A stretch of DNA of 64,000 bases from Ectothiorhodospiraceae bacterium 2226. Its GTDB lineage: Bacteria > Pseudomonadota > Gammaproteobacteria > GCA-013348725. Of this stretch, positions 48,643-56,683 are shown in pieces. Location: assembly GCA_013348725.1 (NCBI GenBank), contig CP054689.1, positions 1,910,501 through 1,974,500 of the forward strand, in the 5' to 3' direction. The notes beneath the pieces are model-generated. The model made no database searches. It was not told the DNA's origin and saw only the letters and a list, made by a program, of their open reading frames with translations. The stretch's first letter is position 1; each line of letters begins with the position of its first letter. A program made the translations under genes and the position numbers.

Positions 48643-49794
48643 ATGGACCCGACTGAGGTCGACGCCAAGCTGGGCGCCGCGCGCACGCGTCTGATTCTGG
48701 AGCGCCCCTTTCTCGGCGCACTGGTGCTGCGCCTGCCGCTGGTGGCGGCGCCCTGGTGCAAGTCGGCCGGCACCGATGCGCGGCGTATCTTCTACAAGCC
48801 CGAGTACATCGCCGCGCTCGACGCGCGCCAGGCGCAGTTCGTGCTGGCGCAGCAGGCCTTGCACTGCGGCTTGGCGCACTTCGCGCGCCGCGGCCATCGC
48901 ATCAAGCAGCGCTGGGATCTGGCCTGCGAGTACGCCGTCAACATGCTGCTGCTCGAGGAGGGCCTGGAGCCGCCGCCGGGGGCGCTGGTGGAGCAGAGCT
49001 TCGCCGGGATGAGCGCCGAAGAGATCTACCCCTACGTGCTCCATCTGGAGGACGAGGAGCCCATGGACGACCACCTGGCCGAGGGCTCGGAGAGCGAGTC
49101 CGAGGGGCAGCAGCCCGAGGGCGAGGGCGAGGTGCCGCGCCCGCCGCCGCTGTCGGCGCAGGAGCGCGAGGCGCTGGAGGCGCAGTGGCGCCAGCGGCTG
49201 ACCAGCGCGGCGCAGCAGGCGGCACTGGCGGGCAAGCTGCACGGCTCGCTGGCCGAACTCGCGGGTTCGGTGCTGCAGCCGCGGGTGCCCTGGCGTGCCT
49301 TGCTGGCCCGCTTCGTGAGCGCCACCGCGCGCGACGACTACAGCTACAGCCGACCCTCCAACCGGCGCGGCGGCGAGGCCATCTTCCCGAGCCTGCGCAG
49401 CCCGCAGATCGACATGGTGGTGGCGGTGGACAGCAGCGGGTCGATCGACGACGCCCTGCTGCGCGAATTTCTCGGCGAAGTGGAGGCCATCAAGGGCCAG
49501 ATGCGCGCGCGGGTCACCCTGCTGCTGTGCGACGCGGCGCTGGCCCCGCACGGGCCCTGGCACGTCGAGCCCTGGGAGCCGCTGCAGACGCCGCCGTTGG
49601 TGCCGCGCGGAGGCGGCACGCGCTTCACGCCCGTGTTCGAGTGGGTGGAGCGCCAGGACCTGCGGCCGGAGTTGCTGATCTATTTCACCGACGCGCTGGG
49701 TGAGTTTCCCGCCGCCGCGCCGGACTACCCCGTGGTCTGGCTGGTGAAGGGTAAGGCCGCCGTTCCCTGGGGGCAGCGTGTGCAACTCAACTGA
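48643..49794 (+). CDS. VWA-like domain protein (DUF2201/COG3864 type)
   Basis: A 383-residue partner for the AAA+ ATPase. The N-terminal half is a helical metallopeptidase-like domain (FYKPEYIAALDARQAQFVLAQQALHCGLAHFARR) without the usual HExxH. An acidic linker follows (ESESEGQQPEGEGEV, about residues 145-165), then a long helix. The C-terminal VWA domain starts with VVAVDSSGSID, giving the MIDAS DxSxS, with the further ligands T (GGGTRFTPVF) and D (FTDALGEF). It can therefore bind Mg and interact with targets. It is probably the specificity factor of the ATPase. Confidence 0.88.
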   Translation: MDPTEVDAKLGAARTRLILERPFLGALVLRLPLVAAPWCKSAGTDARRIFYKPEYIAALDARQAQFVLAQQALHCGLAHFARRGHRIKQRWDLACEYAVNMLLLEEGLEPPPGALVEQSFAGMSAEEIYPYVLHLEDEEPMDDHLAEGSESESEGQQPEGEGEVPRPPPLSAQEREALEAQWRQRLTSAAQQAALAGKLHGSLAELAGSVLQPRVPWRALLARFVSATARDDYSYSRPSNRRGGEAIFPSLRSPQIDMVVAVDSSGSIDDALLREFLGEVEAIKGQMRARVTLLLCDAALAPHGPWHVEPWEPLQTPPLVPRGGGTRFTPVFEWVERQDLRPELLIYFTDALGEFPAAAPDYPVVWLVKGKAAVPWGQRVQLN

Positions 49795-49803
49795 CGGGCG
49801 ACG

Positions 49804-50943
49804 ATGCCGGTAGCGCTGCGCGATGACGATGCACTGCGCCTGCAGGTGTTGCTCACCCAGGCGCCGCAGGCCGTGCGCATCGACGAGCCGGCGATGCGGG
49901 TGGAGGCCTTGACCGCGCGCGGCGCGGCCGCTGTCGAACTCCATCCCAGCGGCCGCAGCGACGAGTATCTGCGGGCGGTGCGCGAACTCCTCTCCAGTCA
50001 GGTGCTGGGTTCGCCGGGCGGCTACCCGGTGTTTCTGCGCCGCTGGACGCGCATGGGCCAGGCGCGCGACGGCATCCTGGAACGTCTGCTGCTGTTGGGT
50101 GAGCCCGAAGCGGTGGTGGCGGTGGTGCACGCCCCCGGGCTGACCGAGGAACTCGCGCGGCGCGCGTGGTGGGCATGCCCCAGCCCGGAGAACGCGCGTC
50201 GCATGCTGGCCACCCGCCGCGTGGCGACGAGCGCCATGGCGCCGGTGCTGGCGCGCTACCTGCTTGAGTACCTCCCCTTCGAGGAGGAGCCGCGCGCCGC
50301 CATGGACACCGTGCGCCTGGTGCTGGCGGCCGATGGCGTGGAACCCGAGGTGCACTTACGCCTTTGGCAGGGAGGGAGGCATCGGGTGGCCTGTCAGGTG
50401 GGTTTTCTCGCGGCGCGACCGGAGACACTGCCGGCAACGCGCCCCCCGCACCCCGACTGGGCGGCATTGCGCCAGCGCCTCGCGCCCCTGTGCGACGGCG
50501 GCGACCCCTATGCCCGGGGCCTGGGTCGGAGTCTCGATGCACCCGGGCAGGCCTTCCTGCACGTGACGGAGCAAGCATTGCAACGCGTCGGGGACCCTGA
50601 CGTGGCGGTGGCCTTGTTGGACGCCATCGGCCGCTTCTTTGGCGCCGCGGCGCCGTGGCCGGGCGGCGATCGGCCCGACCCTGCGGCGGGGCTGGCGCAG
50701 GTCGCTCTTGCGGCCGAGGCCTTGTGTCGCGCGCCACCGCCCGAGTTGGTCGCCGTGCTGGACGCGGTGCCCGCCCTGCGCGACCCGCTCGCCGCCATGC
50801 TGACCCTCGGCTGCGCCGGCGAGCGCGCCGTCGCCCCGATCCTGGCGCGCACGGACGCGGTGGGTTCCCTGTTGCGCCGCAAGCTCCAACCGGTCATCGC
50901 GCCCTTGCTGGCGCGTATGGCGTGCCTGCAGGGGGCGCGCTGA
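49804..50943 (+). CDS. dsrS: probable DsrS (sulfur-oxidation associated 41-kDa protein)
   Basis: A 379-residue soluble protein of about 41 kDa. Its most patterned segment is LSSQVLGSPGGYPVFLRRWTRMGQARDG (about residues 61-88), followed by LLLLGEPEAVVAVVHAPGLTEELARRAWWACPSPENARRML. From memory these features and the length fit DsrS, the 41-kDa soluble product of the last gene of the dsr cluster in Allochromatium, of unknown function. I cannot confirm this by search. The protein is helical and repeat-like. It follows the VWA gene by 9 bp, so all three should be one operon. Confidence 0.5.
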   Translation: MPVALRDDDALRLQVLLTQAPQAVRIDEPAMRVEALTARGAAAVELHPSGRSDEYLRAVRELLSSQVLGSPGGYPVFLRRWTRMGQARDGILERLLLLGEPEAVVAVVHAPGLTEELARRAWWACPSPENARRMLATRRVATSAMAPVLARYLLEYLPFEEEPRAAMDTVRLVLAADGVEPEVHLRLWQGGRHRVACQVGFLAARPETLPATRPPHPDWAALRQRLAPLCDGGDPYARGLGRSLDAPGQAFLHVTEQALQRVGDPDVAVALLDAIGRFFGAAAPWPGGDRPDPAAGLAQVALAAEALCRAPPPELVAVLDAVPALRDPLAAMLTLGCAGERAVAPILARTDAVGSLLRRKLQPVIAPLLARMACLQGAR

Positions 50944-50944
50944 G

Positions 50945-51490
50945 ATGCCGAACCTGCACTTCGCGCAGGTGGCCTTGTCCATGCGCGTGACCGTGGCGGA
51001 GTCGGATTTGGCGGCCCACCTCGCCACGCCGCCCAGCGCTTTGGGGGCGGCGCTGGCGCGCGAGGTCCACGCGTATGCAGAGGCCCACCAATTCGGGTAC
51101 TACCCGGCCTTGGGCTACTTCCGCGCGCAGGGTGGCGTCGACGCGGACCTGATGGCCTACGCGGAGGAGGTGGGGTGGCTCGCCACCCGCGTGGTGCGCG
51201 ACGAAGTGCTGCGCAAGTTGCGCCCCGTGTTCGCCAGCCTGCGCTTCGATACCCTGCAGTCGACGGCTTTCGCGATGCCGACCGTGCGCCCCGCCGACCG
51301 GAACAATGTGGCGCTGCTGGCGCGCCATTACACGCCGACGCAGGTGAAGACCGATCTGTGGGTCACCCTGCTCCAGAAGGGGGCGCCCACGCACGGACTG
51401 GAGCGCTACGCCCAACATTTGGTGGCGCGCTGGCTGAAGCCTTCGTTCGAGCGACTCGATCTCACGGCCGCCTCCCAGGCGCACCCGTGA
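50945..51490 (+). CDS. conserved hypothetical protein, 181 aa
   Basis: A 181-residue soluble protein starting 1 bp after the presumed dsrS stop: MPNLHFAQVALSMRVTVAESDLAAHL, then EVHAYAEAHQFGYYPALGYFRAQGG, RDEVLRKLRPVFASLRFDTLQST and ARHYTPTQVKTDLWVTLLQKG. No cysteine. The fold is not recognised. It is clearly part of the MoxR-VWA-DsrS transcript by spacing. Confidence 0.65.
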   Translation: MPNLHFAQVALSMRVTVAESDLAAHLATPPSALGAALAREVHAYAEAHQFGYYPALGYFRAQGGVDADLMAYAEEVGWLATRVVRDEVLRKLRPVFASLRFDTLQSTAFAMPTVRPADRNNVALLARHYTPTQVKTDLWVTLLQKGAPTHGLERYAQHLVARWLKPSFERLDLTAASQAHP

Positions 51491-51572
51491 GGTGTACCCC
51501 CAAGGCGATATGGGGCCGCGGCCGAGCGGCTGCTACGTTTTTGGTCGTCCGCCCACGAATCGGGGTCGCGTC

Positions 51573-51872
51573 ATGGCCGCCATCCGCATCTACCTCATAC
51601 CCACCTGTCCGTTCTGCCAGCGTGCTGAACGTCTGTTGACGCGCAAAGGCGTGGCGACCATCGAGAGGATCGACGTCGCCGAGGACGGGCGGCGCTATAC
51701 GGAGATGGAAGCGCTCACCGGGCGCGACACCGTCCCGCAAATCTTCATCGGCGAGCGCCATGTGGGCGGCTACGACGAACTGGTGGAGCTGAGCGTAGAG
51801 GGAGAACTCGACGAACTGCTCGCCGCGATGGGCGCCGTCGCCGACCGCGCCGGCGGCGACACCTGCCTATAA
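51573..51872 (+). CDS. glutaredoxin
   Basis: A 99-residue monothiol/dithiol glutaredoxin: IYLIPTCPFCQRAERLL with active site CPFC (about residues 12-15), TVPQIFIGERHVGGYDEL giving the TVP cis-proline and GG-D glutathione-binding motif. It can reduce protein disulfides or glutathione adducts. ATG at 51573 is chosen since longer N-termini are not family-like. It lies upstream of cysG and behind the DsrS group, so it may serve thiol chemistry of sulfur oxidation. Confidence 0.92.
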   Translation: MAAIRIYLIPTCPFCQRAERLLTRKGVATIERIDVAEDGRRYTEMEALTGRDTVPQIFIGERHVGGYDELVELSVEGELDELLAAMGAVADRAGGDTCL

Positions 51873-51893
51873 GGGATAGGCGGGTCTAGCCAT

Positions 51894-51908
51894 GGGGGAT
51901 ATACCCCC
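51894..51908. promoter_or_regulatory. G5-ATATA-C5 element upstream of cysG
   Basis: GGGGGATATACCCCC lies 54-68 bp before the cysG ATG at 51962. It shares the GGGGATATA core and a preceding CCAT with the element at 47003-47019. It may be an operator for a regulator of this gene group. Confidence 0.4.
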
Positions 51909-51961
51909 GCCGGCCGATTTGCGCTGCACTAACGTGAAAGAATCTCCTGAGGGCATTCCGA

Positions 51962-53401
51962 ATGGACTTCCTGCCCATCTTCGTCAATATCCGGGGCCGC
52001 TCTTGCTTGGTGGTCGGCGGAGGCAACGTCGCCGCACGCAAGGTGAGTTTGTTGCGCAAGGCCGGCGCTGCGGTGACCGTGGTCGCCCCCGAACTCGGTC
52101 GCGAGCTTGCCGAGTGGGCGGCGCAGGGGCTCATCGAACATCTAGGTCGCGAGTTCCAGGCCGCGGATCTGGATGACCGCGCTCTGGTCATCGCGGCCAC
52201 CGATCAGGAGATCGTCAACCGGCGCGTCTCGCAACTCGCCCAGGCGCGCAACTTGCCGGTCAACGTGGTAGACCGCCCCGACCTGTGCGGCTTCATCATG
52301 CCGTCCATCATCGATCGCTCGCCGGTACAGATCGCTGTCTCCACGGGCGGGGCCTCGCCGGTGCTGGCGCGGCTGCTACGCACGCGTCTGGAGAGCTACA
52401 TTCCGGCCGGTTTCGGGCGGCTCGCCCGCTTGGTCGACGGCTTTCGCGAACAGGTCAAACGCCGCTTTCCGAGCACCGAGCAGCGGCGCTACTTCTGGGA
52501 GCAGGTGCTGGAGGGCCGGGTCGCTGAGTTGCTGTTCGCGGGCAAGGATCAGGCCGCGCGCCGTGCCTTGGAGCAGGCGGTGGCGGCGGGCGAGGTCAGC
52601 GGCGGCGAGGTTTATCTCGTGGGCGCCGGACCCGGTGACCCCGATCTGCTTACCTTCCGCGCCCTGCGTCTGATGCAGCAGGCCGACGTGGTCGTGTATG
52701 ACCGGCTCGTGGCGCCCGCCATCATGGACCTGGTGCGTCGCGACGCCGAGCTGGTCTACGCCGGCAAGGAGCGGAACAATCACGCGCTGCCGCAGGAGTC
52801 CATCAACCAGCTGTTGGTGCGCCTCGCGCGCGAGGGCAAGCGGGTGCTGCGCTTAAAGGGCGGCGATCCGTTTATATTCGGGCGCGGGGGCGAAGAAATC
52901 GCCACGCTGATGGAGCAAGGGATACCGTTTCAGGTGGTGCCGGGCATCACGGCCGCGGCGGGTTGTGCCGCTTACGCGGGCATCCCGCTCACCCATCGGG
53001 ATCACGCCCAGGCCTGCGTGTTCGTCACGGGACACCTCAAGGACGGCAGCGTGGACCTGAACTGGCCCGCGCTGGCGCAGCCCAATCAGACGGTCGTGTT
53101 CTACATGGGGCTGCACGGCCTCACGTCGATCTGTCGAGAACTGGTGGCGCACGGCCTGCCGGCCGCCACACCGGCGGCGCTGGTGCAGCAGGGCACCACG
53201 CAGAACCAGCGCGTCCTGGTGGGGACGCTGGACACGCTCGCCGCCCTGGTGCGCCGCGAATCGGTGGAGCCCCCCACACTCATCATCGTCGGCGACGTCG
53301 TCCGCCTGCACAACCGCTTGGCTTGGTTCGAGCCCTTGGGCGAGGAGGGCGTGGCCGAGGGCGTGGACGGGCTCGCGGACGATCAGGCGGCCAATCTTTA
53401 G
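51962..53401 (+). CDS. cysG: siroheme synthase (CysG)
   Basis: A 479-residue trifunctional enzyme producing siroheme from uroporphyrinogen III. The N-terminal half (about 1-210) is the precorrin-2 dehydrogenase/ferrochelatase domain ([21 protein letters not shown], Rossmann motif). The C-terminal half (about 215-465) is the SAM-dependent methyltransferase ([44 protein letters not shown]). Siroheme, or its amidated form made by DsrN, is the cofactor of DsrAB. The placement only a few kb from dsrN fits this use. ATG at 51962. Confidence 0.95.
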   Translation: MDFLPIFVNIRGRSCLVVGGGNVAARKVSLLRKAGAAVTVVAPELGRELAEWAAQGLIEHLGREFQAADLDDRALVIAATDQEIVNRRVSQLAQARNLPVNVVDRPDLCGFIMPSIIDRSPVQIAVSTGGASPVLARLLRTRLESYIPAGFGRLARLVDGFREQVKRRFPSTEQRRYFWEQVLEGRVAELLFAGKDQAARRALEQAVAAGEVSGGEVYLVGAGPGDPDLLTFRALRLMQQADVVVYDRLVAPAIMDLVRRDAELVYAGKERNNHALPQESINQLLVRLAREGKRVLRLKGGDPFIFGRGGEEIATLMEQGIPFQVVPGITAAAGCAAYAGIPLTHRDHAQACVFVTGHLKDGSVDLNWPALAQPNQTVVFYMGLHGLTSICRELVAHGLPAATPAALVQQGTTQNQRVLVGTLDTLAALVRRESVEPPTLIIVGDVVRLHNRLAWFEPLGEEGVAEGVDGLADDQAANL

Positions 53402-53423
53402 CGCGCGCGGTTGAAGGAGCTTT

Positions 53424-53735
53424 ATGCAAGGCGGATGTTCAGCAGCCGAGCCCTTCGCCCTGCAGGTCCTGGGCGATAGCATGCTCCCCGAGTTCGAGCA
53501 CGGGGCCATCATCATCGTTGACCCCGGCGGGATCATCGAGGACGGGGCGTACGTGGTGGCGCAACATGCCGAAGAGTACGTGCTACGCCAGTTGCGCCGT
53601 CCCGACGGGCGCTACGTTCTGGCCCCCCTGAACGCGCAATATGACGCGGTGGAGGTACCGGGCGTCGAAGCGATCATGGGCGTGGTGGTGCAAAAGGCCG
53701 GGCGCCGTCGCCGGGATCGCAAGCACTACGTCTGA
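53424..53735 (+). CDS. S24 (LexA-like) peptidase-fold protein without catalytic lysine
   Basis: A 103-residue protein comprising only the C-terminal half of a LexA/UmuD-type repressor. The serine loop is intact, LGDSMLPEFEHG (Ser at about residue 20), and the strand pattern GAYVVAQ...EEYVLRQLRR follows. The general-base lysine (as in YVFKRL) is replaced here by arginine (VLRQL). No DNA-binding domain is attached. The protein is thus probably not an autocleaving repressor, though an arginine may keep some role. It follows cysG by about 22 bp and likely shares its transcript. Its end overlaps the convergent rhodanese gene by 10 bp. Confidence 0.82.
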   Translation: MQGGCSAAEPFALQVLGDSMLPEFEHGAIIIVDPGGIIEDGAYVVAQHAEEYVLRQLRRPDGRYVLAPLNAQYDAVEVPGVEAIMGVVVQKAGRRRRDRKHYV

Positions 53736-54223
53736 CGACGGGATGAACCCAGCTGCTCTGGCGTCAGACGCGGCGTGAAGTACGCCTCTGCCGCGGCTTC
53801 GTCCACCACCCGCCCATCGGGCGTCACCAGCGGCTGTTCGTACTCGTGCCACCCGCGCAGACCCGTCTTCAGCGACACCACCTGCAGGTAACCCATCCGG
53901 CCCAACACGTGGGCAGCCAACACGCTGCGCTTGCCCGACCGGCAGAGCACCACCACGTCACGTTGGCGGGCCTCCACCAGTTCGGGTCGCGTTTCCTCGT
54001 AGCCGTACTCGCAGGCGCTCTCCAGGATGCCCCGCGGCACGTTGATCGACCCTGCGACGTGCATGGCCTCGAATTCGGCCGGTTCACGTACGTCGAGCAA
54101 CAGTGCATCGAGCCCTGCCTCGCGGCGCTCGAGCAGGTCCCAGGGGAAGATCTCCCGCACCTGCCGCTCGCACTCCTGAACCAGTTCGCTGAAGCGCAGC
54201 GCCCGGCCGGGATCGTCAGCCAT
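53726..54223 (-). CDS. rhodanese-domain protein
   Basis: A 165-residue single-domain sulfurtransferase. LLLDVREPAEFEAMHVAGSINVPRG (about residues 42-66) and the active loop CRSGKRSVLAA (cysteine at about 103) are complete; the loop residue pattern C-R-S-G-K-R-S is typical. The N-terminal 35 residues are helical and charged. The protein is cytoplasmic. Rhodaneses feed persulfide to TusA/DsrE/DsrC relays in sulfur oxidisers, a reasonable but unproven role. The gene overlaps the NarL-type regulator gene by 8 bp and follows it. Confidence 0.9.
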   Translation of the reverse strand: MADDPGRALRFSELVQECERQVREIFPWDLLERREAGLDALLLDVREPAEFEAMHVAGSINVPRGILESACEYGYEETRPELVEARQRDVVVLCRSGKRSVLAAHVLGRMGYLQVVSLKTGLRGWHEYEQPLVTPDGRVVDEAAAEAYFTPRLTPEQLGSSRRQT

Positions 54224-54863
54224 GGCGGGCGAGGCCGCGCTCCACGGCGAGCACCGCGGCTTCCACTCGCGAATGCACGCACAGCTTACGTAGGATCGCC
54301 TTCACGTGGAGCTTCACCGTGCCATCCGAGATGCCGAGTTCCCGCGCGATGACCTTGTTGCTCTGGCCGTCGGCGAGATGGTGAAGAATTTCGGTTTCGC
54401 GCGGCGTGAGGGCCGCGAAGGGTGACGTCGGTTCCCGCGACGGCGCCTCGCCGCTTTGGATGATCCGCGCCAGGGCGCCGGTCAGATCCGGCGCTACCAC
54501 GGTCTTGCCCGCGAGGATGTCGTGCAGGCGGTCGACGAGGTCCTGCGGCTGCATGTCCTTGAGCAGGTAACCTTGCGCGCCGTTGCGCAGGGCCAGCACC
54601 AGGTCGCGCTCGTCGTCGCTGGTCGTGAGCATCACAATCGGCGTCGTGAAACCCGCGCTGCGCAGGTTGCGCAGCACCTGCAGGCCGCTCATGTCCGGCA
54701 TGCGCAGGTCCAGCAGGATGACGTCGGGACTGAGTTGGGTCGCCATGTCCTGGCCGGTGCGCCCGTCGCCCGCCGCGCCGCAAACCACGATGCCGCGCCG
54801 CTCGAGCAGGCCTTGCAGGCCGGCGCGGAAAAGTACGTGGTCGTCGATCAGCAAAACACGCAT
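54216..54863 (-). CDS. NarL/FixJ-family response regulator
   Basis: A 215-residue two-domain response regulator. The receiver has the acidic pocket DDH, phosphoacceptor aspartate in VILLDLRMPDMSG (about residue 52) and lysine in YLLKDM (about 102). The C-terminal LuxR HTH reads LTPRETEILHHLADGQSNKVIARELGISDGTVKLHVKAIL. It is paired with the NarX-type kinase gene upstream. Its regulon may include the nearby genes: TACCCAT at 47003 matches the NarL heptamer. This is inference. Confidence 0.92.
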   Translation of the reverse strand: MRVLLIDDHVLFRAGLQGLLERRGIVVCGAAGDGRTGQDMATQLSPDVILLDLRMPDMSGLQVLRNLRSAGFTTPIVMLTTSDDERDLVLALRNGAQGYLLKDMQPQDLVDRLHDILAGKTVVAPDLTGALARIIQSGEAPSREPTSPFAALTPRETEILHHLADGQSNKVIARELGISDGTVKLHVKAILRKLCVHSRVEAAVLAVERGLARHG

Positions 54864-54875
54864 GACGCTCTCCCC

Positions 54876-56513
54876 CTATGGAGCGGCGGCGGCCAGCGAC
54901 GGCGGCGGAGGCTCCCGAAAAGTGAGCAACACCCGTGTGCCCTCACCCGGTTCGCTATCGATGCTGAGTGTGCCGCCGAGACGCTGCGCCCGCTCCTTCA
55001 TTACGCTGAAGCCGATATGTTCGCCGGTGCTGCTTTCGACGCACGGCTTCTCCTCGGTCAGTGTCAGTCCGACGCCGTCATCCTCCACCAGCATCTGGCA
55101 GATGCCCTGCGCCTCCCGGCTGAGCAGGATACGAACGTTGCGCGCCTGGCTGTGCGCGCGCACGTTGCATAGCGCCTCCTGCGCAACGCGCAACACCTGC
55201 AGCTCGAGTTCCGGCGGTAGTTTTAGGTCATTCCATTCGCTCTGCACGAAGACGGCGATGCCGGTCTTGGTGCGAAAGCCGGCGACCAACTGCTCCAAGG
55301 CCGGGAGTAGACCACGCTGGTCGACCGGGCAGCGGAAATGCGCGATCAAGCTGCGCAGTTCGGTATATGCTTCTTGCACGCCGTTTCGCATCTGTCGCGC
55401 CTCGTCGAGCGCGGGATGGCCGTCCAGCGCCTCCTCCAGGGCCCCCGCCTGGAAGCGCAGGCTCGCCAGGGTCTGCGCGAGAGAGTCGTGCAGCTCGTGC
55501 CCAAGTTGTGTCCGTTCCTCGAGTATCGCCAGGCGGCGCGCTTCCTCGTCCAGACGCGCCTTCTCGATGGCCATACCGAGGTGCTGGCCGATGGTGGTTA
55601 GCAGGTCCTTGGAATCCTCGCCCCCCGCCAACCCGGGCGCATCGACGAACAGATTGTAGATGCCGAGTTTGCGTCCCCGGTACACCAAGGGGACCGCGAT
55701 GACCTCGACCTCCGGCGTGTCGAACATGGGTTGGCCGACGAAGCGCTCACAACCGGTCGCCTTCGTGCCGCACACTTCTCCGTGCACCAGCGCGCTGCCG
55801 CACAAACAGCGGTCCACCGGGACCAGGCGCTCGCTCTCCAGCACGAACGCGGGTAAACCCGTGCTGGCGACCATGCGCAACTGCGCGTCGTCCGTGAGCA
55901 GGCGCACGGTGCCCGCGCGGGCGCCAGTGACGTCTTTCAGCACATGCAGAAACCGTTCGAGCAACTCATCCAGATCGCGGTAACCATTAATGCTGGCGGC
56001 GACGTCGTACAGAATCTTCAGCGACGCGGTCTTGTGTGCGATCCGTTCGGTTTGGGCGCGCACCTTGCCCTCCATGTCGCGCGACAGGACCTGCAGGGCT
56101 TCGCTGAGTTCATTGATATCGTGCGCGAGTTGGGCGAACTCGCCGCGTGCGGGCACCGGAATGCGCGCGGCAAGGTTGCCGCCGCGCAGGCGCAGCGCCC
56201 AATTGCGCAGGTGGGCGAGCGGTAGAAAGAGTTCGCGCCGCATTAGCCGCGTGAGCAGCGCCACGCACCCGAGCCCCGCCGACATGAGCGCGAGGTTGAC
56301 GATGACGTAAAGGGTCGAGACGCCGCTCTGGGTCAGACCGGCGCCGCCAAGGAGGAGGAGCGCGAGCGCGATGCCCAGCAACGGCAGGAACAGGCGACTG
56401 TCGCTGATGCCGCCGCCTTTATGCCGCCAACCGGAGGCAGGCGGAATCATCCAGGTGCCAAGCTCTCGGCCGTCGCTGCGCCGTTGGGGCTGCTCTTTGG
56501 GGACCATGATCAT
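54876..56513 (-). CDS. NarX-type sensor histidine kinase with GAF domain
   Basis: A 545-residue membrane sensor kinase. Two transmembrane helices (about residues 45-62 and 70-90) are separated by only a few residues, so there is almost no periplasmic part. A HAMP (about 92-145) and a GAF domain (about 165-300) follow, then HisKA_3 (ELHDSLAQTLASLRFQ, histidine about 345) and an ATPase domain. The GAF domain carries a cysteine set CLCG...CGT...C (about 236-256), which could hold a heme or Fe-S cluster or sense thiols, as in other GAF kinases. It would sense an internal redox or sulfur state. The kinase precedes the regulator by 12 bp. Confidence 0.88.
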   Translation of the reverse strand: MIMVPKEQPQRRSDGRELGTWMIPPASGWRHKGGGISDSRLFLPLLGIALALLLLGGAGLTQSGVSTLYVIVNLALMSAGLGCVALLTRLMRRELFLPLAHLRNWALRLRGGNLAARIPVPARGEFAQLAHDINELSEALQVLSRDMEGKVRAQTERIAHKTASLKILYDVAASINGYRDLDELLERFLHVLKDVTGARAGTVRLLTDDAQLRMVASTGLPAFVLESERLVPVDRCLCGSALVHGEVCGTKATGCERFVGQPMFDTPEVEVIAVPLVYRGRKLGIYNLFVDAPGLAGGEDSKDLLTTIGQHLGMAIEKARLDEEARRLAILEERTQLGHELHDSLAQTLASLRFQAGALEEALDGHPALDEARQMRNGVQEAYTELRSLIAHFRCPVDQRGLLPALEQLVAGFRTKTGIAVFVQSEWNDLKLPPELELQVLRVAQEALCNVRAHSQARNVRILLSREAQGICQMLVEDDGVGLTLTEEKPCVESSTGEHIGFSVMKERAQRLGGTLSIDSEPGEGTRVLLTFREPPPPSLAAAAP

Positions 56514-56683
56514 GTCACCTCCACCGCGCGCGACAGCGCGCAGCAGGACGCCGGCCAGCGGACCGGCGAGGCCACGAGGGGGCCAGCAACCACTGCGGGG
56601 CGGTGCCGGTGGAACTCCCCCTCCGTTCCATCGGTTTTACGAGCATACAACAGAAGAGTGGCGTAGTTGCGTGTTTTTCCGCA

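Noticed and set aside
48493-50355. 620-residue open frame on the minus strand
   Set aside because: It spans parts of three well-supported plus-strand genes and shows no recognisable domain; high GC produces long shadow frames.
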